Source: Tessaracoccus oleiagri
Lineage (GTDB): Bacteria; Actinomycetota; Actinomycetes; Propionibacteriales; Propionibacteriaceae
Length of the DNA stretch: 64,000 nucleotides
Assembly: GCF_900103275.1 (NCBI RefSeq)
Contig: NZ_FNGP01000003.1
Coordinates: 124,001 to 188,000 of the forward strand
Direction of reading: 5' to 3'
Below, in pieces: positions 27,397 through 35,596 of this stretch (the first letter of the stretch is position 1; every line of letters begins with the position of its first letter). The notes under the pieces are model-generated. The model saw only the letters and a list, made by a program, of their open reading frames with translations, made no database searches and was not told the origin of the DNA. Both the position numbers and the translations under genes were made by a program.

Positions 27397-28436
27397 CGTT
27401 CGGTGGCTTCCCAGGTGTCGGGTCCGGCGATGATCGACGCCAGCGCCGCGGCACGGTCGTCCGCCTCCGCGGCGCGGATCTGGTCGCGGAGCATGTCGTC
27501 GTAGGTGGGCCGCTCGACCCGGCGGAAGATGCCCACGGGCGCCTGGTGCAGGACGCCGGGATCCGTCAGCCGGGACAGGGCGAACGCCTGCGACGGGTCG
27601 GCGTTCGTCTCGTCGTGGACGAGGATGCTGGCCTCGTCGACGGTGTCGCGCTCGGCCACCGTGATGGCGCCGGCCGCGTCGCGGACGACCGCCTTGTGCC
27701 CGTCCTTGCCGAAGACGATCGGCTCGCCGTGGCGCAGCGGGATGATCGTCTCCTCCGCGCCCGGGCCCTTGAGGGCGTCGAATGCACCGTCGTTGAAGAT
27801 GGGGCAGTTCTGGTAGATCTCGACGAGCGACGCGCCGCGGTGGTTGGCCGCCGCGTGCAGCACCTCGGTGAGGTGCGCGCGATCCGAGTCGATGGTGCGG
27901 GCGACGAAGGACGCCTCGGCCCCCAGCGCGACGGACAGCGGGTTGAACGGCGTGTCCAGGGAGCCGTACGGCGTCGACTTGGTCAGCTTGCCCAGCTCCG
28001 AGGTGGGCGAGTACTGGCCCTTGGTGAGGCCGTAGATCCGGTTGTTGAACAACAGGATGTTGACGTTCACGTTGCGGCGCAGGGCGTGGATGAGGTGGTT
28101 GCCGCCGATCGACAGCGCGTCGCCGTCACCGGTCACGACCCAGACGCTCGTGTCGGGCCGCGCGATCGCGACGCCGGTGGCGATCGCGGGGGCGCGGCCG
28201 TGGATCGAGTGCATGCCGTAGGAGTCGACGTAGTACGGCAGCCGCGAGGAGCACCCGATGCCGGAGATCATCACCGTGTTCTCGCGCTTGATGCCGAGCT
28301 CGGCCGCCACGGACTGGAACGTCGACAGGATCGCGTAGTCGCCGCAGCCGGGGCACCAGCGCACCTCCTGGTCGCTGGTGAAGTCCTTGCGGTTGAGTGG
28401 TTCGACGGCCAGGGGCACGCCTGCCAGCCCGCTCAT
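27393..28436 (-). CDS. korB: 2-oxoacid:ferredoxin oxidoreductase subunit beta (2-oxoglutarate synthase type)
   Basis: Thiamine-diphosphate and [4Fe-4S]-binding subunit of 347 residues. CPGCGDY (C28, C31), GIGCSS and the later YQNCP supply four conserved cysteines. GDGDALSIGGNHLIHALRRN is the ThDP/Mg2+ motif. With KorA it oxidatively decarboxylates a 2-oxoacid, probably 2-oxoglutarate, to an acyl-CoA and reduces ferredoxin. The start is the ATG overlapping the korA stop; a longer frame upstream is a shadow of korA. Pyruvate cannot be excluded as substrate from sequence alone. Confidence 0.9.
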   Translation of the reverse strand: MSGLAGVPLAVEPLNRKDFTSDQEVRWCPGCGDYAILSTFQSVAAELGIKRENTVMISGIGCSSRLPYYVDSYGMHSIHGRAPAIATGVAIARPDTSVWVVTGDGDALSIGGNHLIHALRRNVNVNILLFNNRIYGLTKGQYSPTSELGKLTKSTPYGSLDTPFNPLSVALGAEASFVARTIDSDRAHLTEVLHAAANHRGASLVEIYQNCPIFNDGAFDALKGPGAEETIIPLRHGEPIVFGKDGHKAVVRDAAGAITVAERDTVDEASILVHDETNADPSQAFALSRLTDPGVLHQAPVGIFRRVERPTYDDMLRDQIRAAEADDRAAALASIIAGPDTWEATER

Positions 28437-30286
28437 CGGTGGTCCTCCATTGCGTCGATTGCGGTGATGAAGTCTTCCTCGAGCTCCGAGATGGACAGCG
28501 GCAGCCCGCGCACGCGCGAGTAGCTCTCGACGTCGACGAGGTACTTGGCCCGGAGCACCATGGCCAGTTGGCCGAGGTTCATCTCGGGGACGATCACGCG
28601 GTCGTAGGCGCGCAGCACGTCGCCGACGTTCGCGGGCAGCGGGTTGAGGTGGCGCAGGTGCGCGGTGGCGATGTTGCGTCCGCCCTTGCGGATGCGTCGC
28701 GCGGTGGCGGTGATGGGACCGTAGGTGGAGCCCCAGCCCAGGACGAGGATCCTCGCCCTCCCGCTCGGGTCGTCGACGGTGAGGTCCGGGATGTCGCGGA
28801 CGATGCCGTCGATCTTCGCCTGCCGGGTCCGCACCATGGTCTCGTGGTTGTCCGGGTCGTACGACACGTTGCCCGTGCGGGCGTCCTTCTCGATGCCGCC
28901 GACGCGGTGCTCGAGCCCCGGGGTGCCGGGGATGGCCCACGGTCGGGCGAGGGTCTCCTCGTCGCGGACGTAGGGCAGGAACTTGCCGTCGGGACCGTTC
29001 GCCTCCGTGGCGAAGCCGGGGTCGATCGGAGGGATCTCGTCGAGGTCCGGGATGCGCCACGGCTCCGCGCCGTTGGCGAGGTAGCCGTCGGAGAGCATGA
29101 TCACGGGGGTGCGGTACTTGACCGCGATCCGGCACGCCTCGACGGCGGTGGTGAAGCAGTCGCTGGCCGACTGGGCGGCGATCACCGGCAGCGGGGCCTC
29201 GCCGTGGCGGCCGTGGAGCACCTGCAGGAGGTCGGCCTGCTCGGTCTTCGTCGGCATGCCGGTGGACGGGCCGGCGCGCTGCACGTCGACGACCACCAGC
29301 GGCAGCTCCGTCATGATGCCGAGCGAGATGGTCTCCGACTTGAGCGCCATGCCGGGACCGGAGGTCGTGGTGACGCCGAGCGCACCGGCGAAGCTCGCGC
29401 CCAGCGCGGCGGCGACGCCGGCGATCTCGTCCTCGGCCTGGAACGTCATGACGCCGACGTCCTTGCGCTTCGACAGCTCGTGGAGGATGTCCGAGGCGGG
29501 GGTGATGGGGTAGGAGCCGAGGAAGAGGTCGAGCCCCGCCTTCTGGGCGCCGGTCATGAGGCCGTAGGCGGTGGCGAGGTTGCCCGAGATCTGCCGGTAG
29601 CGGCCCTCGGGCATCGGCGCCGGGTCGACGGTGGTCTGCACCGCGAACGCCTCGGTCGTCTCCCCGAACGCGTAGCCCGCGCGGTAGGCGGCGATGTTCG
29701 CGTCGCGGATGTCCGGCTTCTTGGCGAACTTCTCGGCGAGGAACTTCTCGGTGCCCTCGGTGGGGCGGGAGTACATCCAGCTCAGGAGGCCCAGCGCGAA
29801 CATGTTCTTGGTGCGCGAGGCGTCCTTGCGGGACAGGCCGAAGCCCTCCACCGCGCCCTGCGCCAGCGACGTGAGGTCCAGTTCGTGCACGACGTAGTTG
29901 GCGAGCGACCCGTCGTCCAGCGGGCTCGTCTGCCAGCCGATGCGCTTGAGGTTGCGGGCGGTGAAGTCGTGGGTGTCGACGATGATGACCGCGCCCTTGG
30001 GCATGTCCTTCAGGTTGACCTTCAGCGCCGCGGGGTTCATCGCGACGAGCACGTCCGGGGTGTCGCCGGGGGTCACGATGTCGAAGTTGGCGAAGTGGAG
30101 CTGGAAGCTCGACACGCCCGGCAGGGTGCCCTGGGGGGCGCGGATCTCGGCCGGGAAGTTCGGGAGGGTGGCGATGTCGTTGCCGAAGCTCGCGGCCTCC
30201 GCAGTGAAGCGGTCGCCGGTGAGCTGCATGCCGTCACCGGAGTCACCCGCGAAGCGGATGACCACGCGTTCGAGTTGCTTTGTCAC
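28433..30286 (-). CDS. korA: 2-oxoacid:ferredoxin oxidoreductase subunit alpha (gamma-alpha fusion)
   Basis: A 617-residue subunit beginning TKQLERVVIRFAGDSGDGMQ, the N-terminal gamma domain (about 1-190), followed by the alpha pyrimidine-binding domains (about 215-600). GNLATAYGLMTGAQKAGL and ITPASDILHELSK are typical of the two-subunit KorAB of Actinobacteria. I place the start at the GTG at 30286, which has GAGG four bases upstream; the frame stays open further upstream but runs antisense to marR and the MFS gene. It is divergent from marR across 175 bases. Confidence 0.9.
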   Translation of the reverse strand: MTKQLERVVIRFAGDSGDGMQLTGDRFTAEAASFGNDIATLPNFPAEIRAPQGTLPGVSSFQLHFANFDIVTPGDTPDVLVAMNPAALKVNLKDMPKGAVIIVDTHDFTARNLKRIGWQTSPLDDGSLANYVVHELDLTSLAQGAVEGFGLSRKDASRTKNMFALGLLSWMYSRPTEGTEKFLAEKFAKKPDIRDANIAAYRAGYAFGETTEAFAVQTTVDPAPMPEGRYRQISGNLATAYGLMTGAQKAGLDLFLGSYPITPASDILHELSKRKDVGVMTFQAEDEIAGVAAALGASFAGALGVTTTSGPGMALKSETISLGIMTELPLVVVDVQRAGPSTGMPTKTEQADLLQVLHGRHGEAPLPVIAAQSASDCFTTAVEACRIAVKYRTPVIMLSDGYLANGAEPWRIPDLDEIPPIDPGFATEANGPDGKFLPYVRDEETLARPWAIPGTPGLEHRVGGIEKDARTGNVSYDPDNHETMVRTRQAKIDGIVRDIPDLTVDDPSGRARILVLGWGSTYGPITATARRIRKGGRNIATAHLRHLNPLPANVGDVLRAYDRVIVPEMNLGQLAMVLRAKYLVDVESYSRVRGLPLSISELEEDFITAIDAMEDHR

Positions 30287-30316
30287 AGATCCTCGTAAGA
30301 AGTAGATGTCCGTGTC

Positions 30317-30345
30317 ATTGTAGGCACGCAATTGAAAAACATCAC
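30317..30345 (-). promoter_or_regulatory. Candidate korAB promoter
   Basis: On the minus strand TACAAT (a 5/6 match to TATAAT) occupies 30317-30322. A weak -35-like GTGATG lies 17 bases upstream at 30340-30345. The -10 is about 30 bases before the korA GTG. Confidence 0.4.
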
Positions 30346-30419
30346 GTTTCGTAATTCGGTCGAACCGCCCCAGGGGAGTGGCCCGCCCGGTCAAGGGTAG
30401 CGCGCTTGCCCCCATGGCA

Positions 30420-30453
30420 TATACTTCACCGTGACTAATAAGTTTTGGTGAAG
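30420..30453 (+). promoter_or_regulatory. marR promoter -10 and overlapping palindromic operator
   Basis: TATACT at 30420-30425 is a strong -10. A nested palindrome centred at 30438.5 covers the probable transcription start: outer arms CTTCACC (30424-30430) and GGTGAAG (30447-30453), inner half-sites within ACTAATAAGT (30434-30443). Of 15 possible pairs, 11 match. The position is that of an autorepressor site for the adjacent MarR protein. Confidence 0.6.
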
Positions 30454-30461
30454 GAAGTGCT

Positions 30462-30878
30462 TTGGTAAACGCGATGACCCGGCTGGCGAACGAGGTCCGG
30501 CTGGCCTGCCAGCTCGTCAGCCACAAGGTGCGTTTCGAGTCCGGCGCGCCGCTGCCGCCCCACCAGCTGTCCGTGCTGTTCAAGCTGCGTCGCGGTTCCA
30601 TGACGCCCGGCGAGCTGGCGGAGGAGGAGCAGGTGACCGCCCCGTCGATGACGAAGACCCTGGCCACGCTCGAGTCCCAGGACCTCGTGGCAAGAAGTGG
30701 CGACCCCGGCGACGGCCGGCGCCGCATCATCTCGATCACGCCGACGGGGGAGGCCGCGCTCCGCGACGCCGCCAGCGTCCGCGACAGCTTCATGGAGGCG
30801 AAGCTAGCCACCCTGAGCGACGAGGAGCGCGCCACGCTGGCCGAGGCGGCCCGGATCCTCAGGAGGGTGCTCGAGTGA
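30462..30878 (+). CDS. MarR family transcriptional regulator
   Basis: A 138-residue winged-helix regulator. HQLSVLFKLRRGSMTPGELAEEEQVTAPSMTKTLATLESQDLVAR is covered by the DNA-binding domain (about residues 36-90), and DPGDGRRRIISITPTGEA is the wing. The TTG at 30462 is preferred because AAGGAA ends 5 bases before it; an ATG at 30474 is the alternative. The gene overlaps the downstream MFS exporter gene by GTGA, the common arrangement where a MarR repressor controls an efflux pump and is released by its substrate. A palindrome in front of the gene is the likely binding site. The ligand is unknown. Confidence 0.88.
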   Translation: MVNAMTRLANEVRLACQLVSHKVRFESGAPLPPHQLSVLFKLRRGSMTPGELAEEEQVTAPSMTKTLATLESQDLVARSGDPGDGRRRIISITPTGEAALRDAASVRDSFMEAKLATLSDEERATLAEAARILRRVLE

Positions 30879-32194
30879 CCGAGCGACGTTCCACCTTCCA
30901 GTCCCTGCACATCCGCAACTACCGCTACTTCTGGACGGGCTCCCTCGTCGCCAACGTCGGGACCTGGATGAACCGGATCGCCCAGGACTGGCTGGTGCTC
31001 ACCATCCTGACCGACAACTCGGCCCTTGCGTTGGGCGTCGTCACCGGCCTGCAGTTCCTGCCCATCCCGATCCTGTCGCCGCTGGCCGGCGCGCTCGCCG
31101 ACCGCTTCTCCAAACGGCGCATCCTCCAGCTGACCCAGGCCGCGCTCATGGTGAACGCCCTGATCCTCTCGCTCCTGGTGTCGCTGGACCTGGCGCAGCT
31201 CTGGCACGTGTACGTGCTCGCGCTGGTCCAAGGGGCGGTCCAGGCCTTCGACTCACCGGCGCGGCAGTCGTTCGTCTCGGAGATGGTGTCGGAGAAGAAC
31301 CTGCCGAACGCCGTCGGCCTCAACTCGATGCAGTTCAACTCGGCGCGCCTGGTGGGGCCGGGCGTCGCCGGCCTGCTCATCGGCTGGTTCGGCGTCGCTC
31401 CGGCGCTGTGGATCAACACCGTGAGCTTCCTGGCGCCGATCATCGCGCTGCACCTGATGCGCGCCGACGAGCTCCATCCCGCCCGTGCCGGCGGCTCGGG
31501 GAGGGGAGCCGTCATGGAGGGGGTGCGTTACCTCCTCGGGCGGGGCGACCTGCTGCTGATCTTCCTGATGGTGTTCACCCTCGGCACCTTCGGACTCAAC
31601 TTCCAGGTCACGAACGCGCTGATGGCCACCGAGGTCTTCGGCCTGGACGCCGACGCGTACGGGCTCCTCGGGTCGGTGATGGCCGCCGGCACGCTGACCG
31701 GGGCCGTGATGGCCGCACGGCGCGGGTACCCGAGGCTCGGCCGGCTCGTCCTCGCGCTGCTGGGCTTCTCCGTCTTCACACTGCTGCTCACGCTCGCGAC
31801 GTCGTACTGGGTGTACGCCGCGGTGCTCGTTCCCACCGGCTTCGTGGCGATCACGACGATGACCACCGCCAACAGCCGTGTGCAGCTCACCACCGAACCC
31901 GAGATGCGCGGCCGGATCATGGCGCTCTACATGGTCGTGTTCCTCGGCGGCACCCCGATCGGCGCGCCGCTCGTCGGCTGGATCGGCGAACTCTGGGGCG
32001 CCCGGGCCACGCTGCTCGTCGGCTCCGTCACCACCGGCCTCGTGGGGCTGTTCGTGGGGCTGGTGCTGCTGGCCAAGTCGGAGAAGTACCCGCCGCCGCT
32101 GCACTTCCTCGAGGTCACCCGCGAGCGGGTCCGCCGGACCCGCCGCAGCCGGACCGGAGCGGCACACCCTACAACCAGCGTCCCGCGCCCTTAG
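30875..32194 (+). CDS. MFS transporter (EntS/TMS-type exporter)
   Basis: Major facilitator protein of 439 residues with 12 predicted helices. It begins LHIRNYRYFWTGSLVANVGTWM, which is characteristic of the EntS/transmembrane-secretion-effector group of drug and siderophore exporters. The loop 2-3 motif appears as GALADRFSKRR. The family and its coupling to marR suggest efflux of a small toxic compound. The C-terminal 35 residues are a basic cytoplasmic tail. A strong hairpin follows the stop. Confidence 0.85.
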   Translation: MTERRSTFQSLHIRNYRYFWTGSLVANVGTWMNRIAQDWLVLTILTDNSALALGVVTGLQFLPIPILSPLAGALADRFSKRRILQLTQAALMVNALILSLLVSLDLAQLWHVYVLALVQGAVQAFDSPARQSFVSEMVSEKNLPNAVGLNSMQFNSARLVGPGVAGLLIGWFGVAPALWINTVSFLAPIIALHLMRADELHPARAGGSGRGAVMEGVRYLLGRGDLLLIFLMVFTLGTFGLNFQVTNALMATEVFGLDADAYGLLGSVMAAGTLTGAVMAARRGYPRLGRLVLALLGFSVFTLLLTLATSYWVYAAVLVPTGFVAITTMTTANSRVQLTTEPEMRGRIMALYMVVFLGGTPIGAPLVGWIGELWGARATLLVGSVTTGLVGLFVGLVLLAKSEKYPPPLHFLEVTRERVRRTRRSRTGAAHPTTSVPRP

Positions 32195-32199
32195 CGAGG

Positions 32200-32228
32200 G
32201 GGGACCCCAGCCGTTCGGAGGGGTCCCC
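32200..32228 (+). terminator. Hairpin after the MFS gene, immediately before the PEPCK-like gene
   Basis: Perfect 9-bp stem GGGGACCCC / GGGGTCCCC with an 11-base loop, six bases after the MFS stop. There is no U tract. It ends only 14 bases before the next start codon, so it may end marR-MFS transcription without being part of the next gene's message. Confidence 0.5.
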
Positions 32229-32242
32229 GGGATACTGGCAGC

Positions 32243-35200
32243 ATGGGATCCTCCTTTGATGCTGCAGCGATCAGCCTCCGACTCGCACTGCTCGGGTACG
32301 GCGGCGAGACCACCTCGGCGAGCGACGCCGGGACCCGGCTGATCCGCCCCATCCTCGACAAGCAGCGCGAGCTCACGCGACGCCTCGGCCCCGCGCTCTC
32401 GCCGATCGGCGCCCGGATCGAGTCCTTCCTCGCCGACTACTTCGCGGGAACCGAGTGGGACTGCCGGTTGCCCGAGCGCACCCTCGTCCTCGACCAGGCG
32501 GGACTGGCCCGCGCGATGTCGCTGCCCAAGGGCGGCGACCACTTCGCCTCCGAGCAGCTGAGCAGCTACCGGCTCGCGAACGGCATCCTGCACAACCCCG
32601 CCAACGACCGGCGCACCACGAAGGGCGTCTTCCACATCGCCGAGGGCGGGCTGCCCATCCAGGACGACAAGATCGCCGTGCCCCGCGAGGTGGCCGCGCG
32701 CATCTTCGCCGCCGCCATGCAGGCCCCCGACGAGGCTCTCACACTGCCCTACACCGCCGACGAGCAGCCGCCTGCGAGGTGCTGGGCCTCGCTGCTGCTG
32801 CGCCCCGTCGTCGTTCCCGAGGTGCCCGGCTTCACGCCGGAGCGGACGATGGAGATCCGGTTCTTCGCACCGGCCACCCTGATGGCGAACCTCGACTTCG
32901 TGGAGGGCATCTTCGGCAACGCCGGCGACCCCTTCCTGCCCGACAACGACGCCGCGCTGGACCCCGAGACGTGGACCGGCCACACCGGCGCCGTCATCCT
33001 GGCGCCGCACCTCACGCGGCTGACGAAGAAGGAGCTCGGGCTCCCGCACGTGGACGACGCCACCGAGCGCCAGCGCCGCGACGGGCAGTGCTGGAGCGCG
33101 GAGGACGAGCGCTACAACGGCGGCAGCGCGTTCAAGTTGTGCGTGCGCGACGAGCGGGGCGTGATCGTCACCGTCATCGCGGACAACTACTTCGGCTACT
33201 GCAAGAAGGAGGTCAAGGCGCAGATCAGCTACGCCACCAACCTCATGGGCCTCGTGGAGGAGGAGCACGCCGGCGGCGCGCGGGCGTTCCCGCGCTACAA
33301 CCTCGGCCACACCTACGCCACCGAGCCCGACACCGCCCAGCGGTTCGACGACGTGCTCGCACGCGATCCGCAGCGGTGGGAGCGGCGGTCCGACGGAACG
33401 GCCGTGCACCGCGAGATCGAGCGACTCGTCCTGGTCCCGGCCGGGGCCGAGTTCTCGCTCCGCGACAGCCGGGTCACCTGGGGCGGCGACGGTGAAGGGG
33501 CCGGCATCGTCCTGCGCGCCGACCACACCTACGTGACCCCCGACGGCTACCAGGTGGAGTTGCAGCAGCTCGCTCCCGGCGGCAGCCACTGGACGCTCGT
33601 CGGCACCGCGCCCCGGCCCACCGAGGCGCACAAACCGGCGACGGTCTCGGGAGGCGGTAAGTCGGAGATCTCCAAGAGCATCACCGACGCGTTCGTCACC
33701 GGCCGCGCCTGGGTGGAGGACTTCGCCGTCGACATGGCGCGCGTCGCCGAGATCATCGGCAGGGACTTCAGCGACCGGTTCGTCGACGAGTCGCAGACGG
33801 ACCACCGCCCGGTGCTGTCGGAGGCGCGCTCGATCGGCTCGGTGATCAAGCTGCTCACGCCGTCGGTGGACTACACCGACGAGTACAACGCATGGCTCGA
33901 CTCCATCCCGAACCACGTCAAGGAACTCGTCTATGTCGTGAAGCGGTTCCACCGCCCGGAGTGGGGCGACGACTGGGCCGGCCATTTCTCGGTGCCGTCG
34001 ATCAACGGCCGCGCCGGGCACGCGCTGCGGATGGACGACCAGGAGATCCACGTCAACATGCTGCGCGTCGGCTACGGCGCGGACGGTTCCTGGCGACTGT
34101 TCGCGCTTCGCCACGACTTCCACCCCGCCGCGAAGGTGCAGACCGAGGACGACATCAGCGCCTCCATCGTCGTCCCCGCCGACGTGGCCGGCCGCGAGGA
34201 CGGCGCCAGCCGCAAGTACGTCACCAACGCGGAGCAGTTGCTGTTCCAGCGGCCCGACGACGCCATCCACCGCGGCTACGACACGCAGGCGGAGGCGGAC
34301 ATCGCCGGCGGTGCGTTCCTCAGCAACTTCGCCCCGCTCACCCGCGACGACGCACTGCGCCTCCAGGAGGACGCCGTCGGCTTCTCGCAGTTCACCCCGC
34401 CGATGCGCGACCTGATCCGTCGCGTCGCGGAGGGGGAGACCAGCGAGACCTACTTCGTCTCGTCGGCGCACCCCCGGATCGTCGACGGGGCGCGCTCGAA
34501 GAACCCGCGCTACCTCCAACGCAGGCCCGACGTCGTGAACGCGCGCGCCACCCGGCTCGCGGACGTCGCCGAGCGGCTGGCGCTCTCCCTCGGCGAGGAC
34601 GAGCCCTACCGCCACGCCATCGACGTGGTGGCCGCGGGCCGGCGCAACAACCCCGCCGAGGAGCACGTGCCCGCGCTCTGCGCCTACGCGCCCCTGCACT
34701 ACATGGAGCTCCCTGAGCTGATGATGGAGTTCATCTCCTCCATGACCGGCAAGTCCCCGTCGACGACGGGCGCGGGCTCGGAGGGGGCCATGACCAAGGG
34801 GCCCTTCAACGCCCTGCCGTCCGTCTACGACCTCAACGCGGCGTTCCTCTCGTTCGCGCTGACCGGCTACGACGGCTGGCTGTCCTCCGCGGGCGTCGTC
34901 GGTCCCTCCGTGCGCGTGGACCACGACATCTCCCTCCTCGTGCCCGAGCTGTTCTCCCGCATGTCCGAGGCCGAACGGGACGCCCGGAACCTCATCGAGG
35001 AGGGCGCGCTCGAACGGGTGCCGGACGTGGAGTTCGAGGGCGAGGTCCTCGAGGCCAGCCGGCTCGGCTACCGGATGACCAGGAAGTTCGCGACGAAGTA
35101 CTTCGGCCGCATCTTCCTCCACCCCCACGTGGTCTTCGCCGACGACATGCTGCGCCCCGAGGAACAGGGGATCGACGAGTACGTCGCCTCCATGCGCACG

Positions 35201-35593
35201 ATCCTCACCACCCACGAGCGCGTGGCCCGCAGCTACTTCGACGACGGCACCATCGAACTGGCCGTGCCGCCGGTGAAGGCGCTGCTGGGCATCATGGCGC
35301 ACGGCAGCCACGACGGGCTGGAACTCCACGCCCCGGACTTCCGTGCCATGTTCACCCGCGAGGCCGTACTGGGTTCCGAGTGGTACGCGCAGCGGCTCGT
35401 CTCCGCCGCAGACGCCGAGCACCGCCTGATCACGAGGTCCGTTGCGGCGATCGAGGAGTTCCTCACCCACCCGTTCAACGAGGAGGCCGCAGCCAGGCTG
35501 GGCCTGGCGGAGAAGTTGGAGCGGCTGCGCGGCATGACGCCCGACGCGGAGCGGCTGCGCGGCACCCTGGGGCGGCAGGTGCGCTTCGGCTGA
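32243..35593 (+). CDS. Probable diphosphate-dependent phosphoenolpyruvate carboxykinase (PPi-PEPCK)
   Basis: An 1116-residue protein, far larger than ATP- or GTP-dependent PEPCK (about 530-620). The size, the start (FDAAAISLRLALLG), a P-loop-like GGGKSEISKS (K473) and the TGKSPSTTGAGSEGAMTKGPFN block near residue 840 fit the PPi-type PEPCK known from Propionibacterium and Entamoeba. That enzyme interconverts oxaloacetate + PPi and PEP + CO2 + Pi, serving the oxaloacetate branch of propionate metabolism. The identification is from recalled family features, not a search. The protein is cytoplasmic, with no signal or membrane segment. There is no Shine-Dalgarno sequence; GATACT lies 6 bases before the ATG, suggesting a leaderless message. 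The stop is three bases from the convergent kinase gene. Confidence 0.72.
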   Translation: MGSSFDAAAISLRLALLGYGGETTSASDAGTRLIRPILDKQRELTRRLGPALSPIGARIESFLADYFAGTEWDCRLPERTLVLDQAGLARAMSLPKGGDHFASEQLSSYRLANGILHNPANDRRTTKGVFHIAEGGLPIQDDKIAVPREVAARIFAAAMQAPDEALTLPYTADEQPPARCWASLLLRPVVVPEVPGFTPERTMEIRFFAPATLMANLDFVEGIFGNAGDPFLPDNDAALDPETWTGHTGAVILAPHLTRLTKKELGLPHVDDATERQRRDGQCWSAEDERYNGGSAFKLCVRDERGVIVTVIADNYFGYCKKEVKAQISYATNLMGLVEEEHAGGARAFPRYNLGHTYATEPDTAQRFDDVLARDPQRWERRSDGTAVHREIERLVLVPAGAEFSLRDSRVTWGGDGEGAGIVLRADHTYVTPDGYQVELQQLAPGGSHWTLVGTAPRPTEAHKPATVSGGGKSEISKSITDAFVTGRAWVEDFAVDMARVAEIIGRDFSDRFVDESQTDHRPVLSEARSIGSVIKLLTPSVDYTDEYNAWLDSIPNHVKELVYVVKRFHRPEWGDDWAGHFSVPSINGRAGHALRMDDQEIHVNMLRVGYGADGSWRLFALRHDFHPAAKVQTEDDISASIVVPADVAGREDGASRKYVTNAEQLLFQRPDDAIHRGYDTQAEADIAGGAFLSNFAPLTRDDALRLQEDAVGFSQFTPPMRDLIRRVAEGETSETYFVSSAHPRIVDGARSKNPRYLQRRPDVVNARATRLADVAERLALSLGEDEPYRHAIDVVAAGRRNNPAEEHVPALCAYAPLHYMELPELMMEFISSMTGKSPSTTGAGSEGAMTKGPFNALPSVYDLNAAFLSFALTGYDGWLSSAGVVGPSVRVDHDISLLVPELFSRMSEAERDARNLIEEGALERVPDVEFEGEVLEASRLGYRMTRKFATKYFGRIFLHPHVVFADDMLRPEEQGIDEYVASMRTILTTHERVARSYFDDGTIELAVPPVKALLGIMAHGSHDGLELHAPDFRAMFTREAVLGSEWYAQRLVSAADAEHRLITRSVAAIEEFLTHPFNEEAAARLGLAEKLERLRGMTPDAERLRGTLGRQVRFG

Positions 35594-35596
35594 CGC

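Noticed and set aside
30287-31231. N-terminal extension of korA by more than 300 residues
   Set aside because: The frame is open but runs antisense through marR and the MFS gene. KorA homologues begin at the TKQLERVVIRFAG segment, where a GTG with GAGG is present.
31253-35470. A 1405-codon open frame antisense to the MFS and PEPCK-like genes
   Set aside because: Its translation is low-complexity (V, R, A, G, H, D, E rich) with no recognisable motif. Such frames arise opposite high-GC genes with strong third-position bias.
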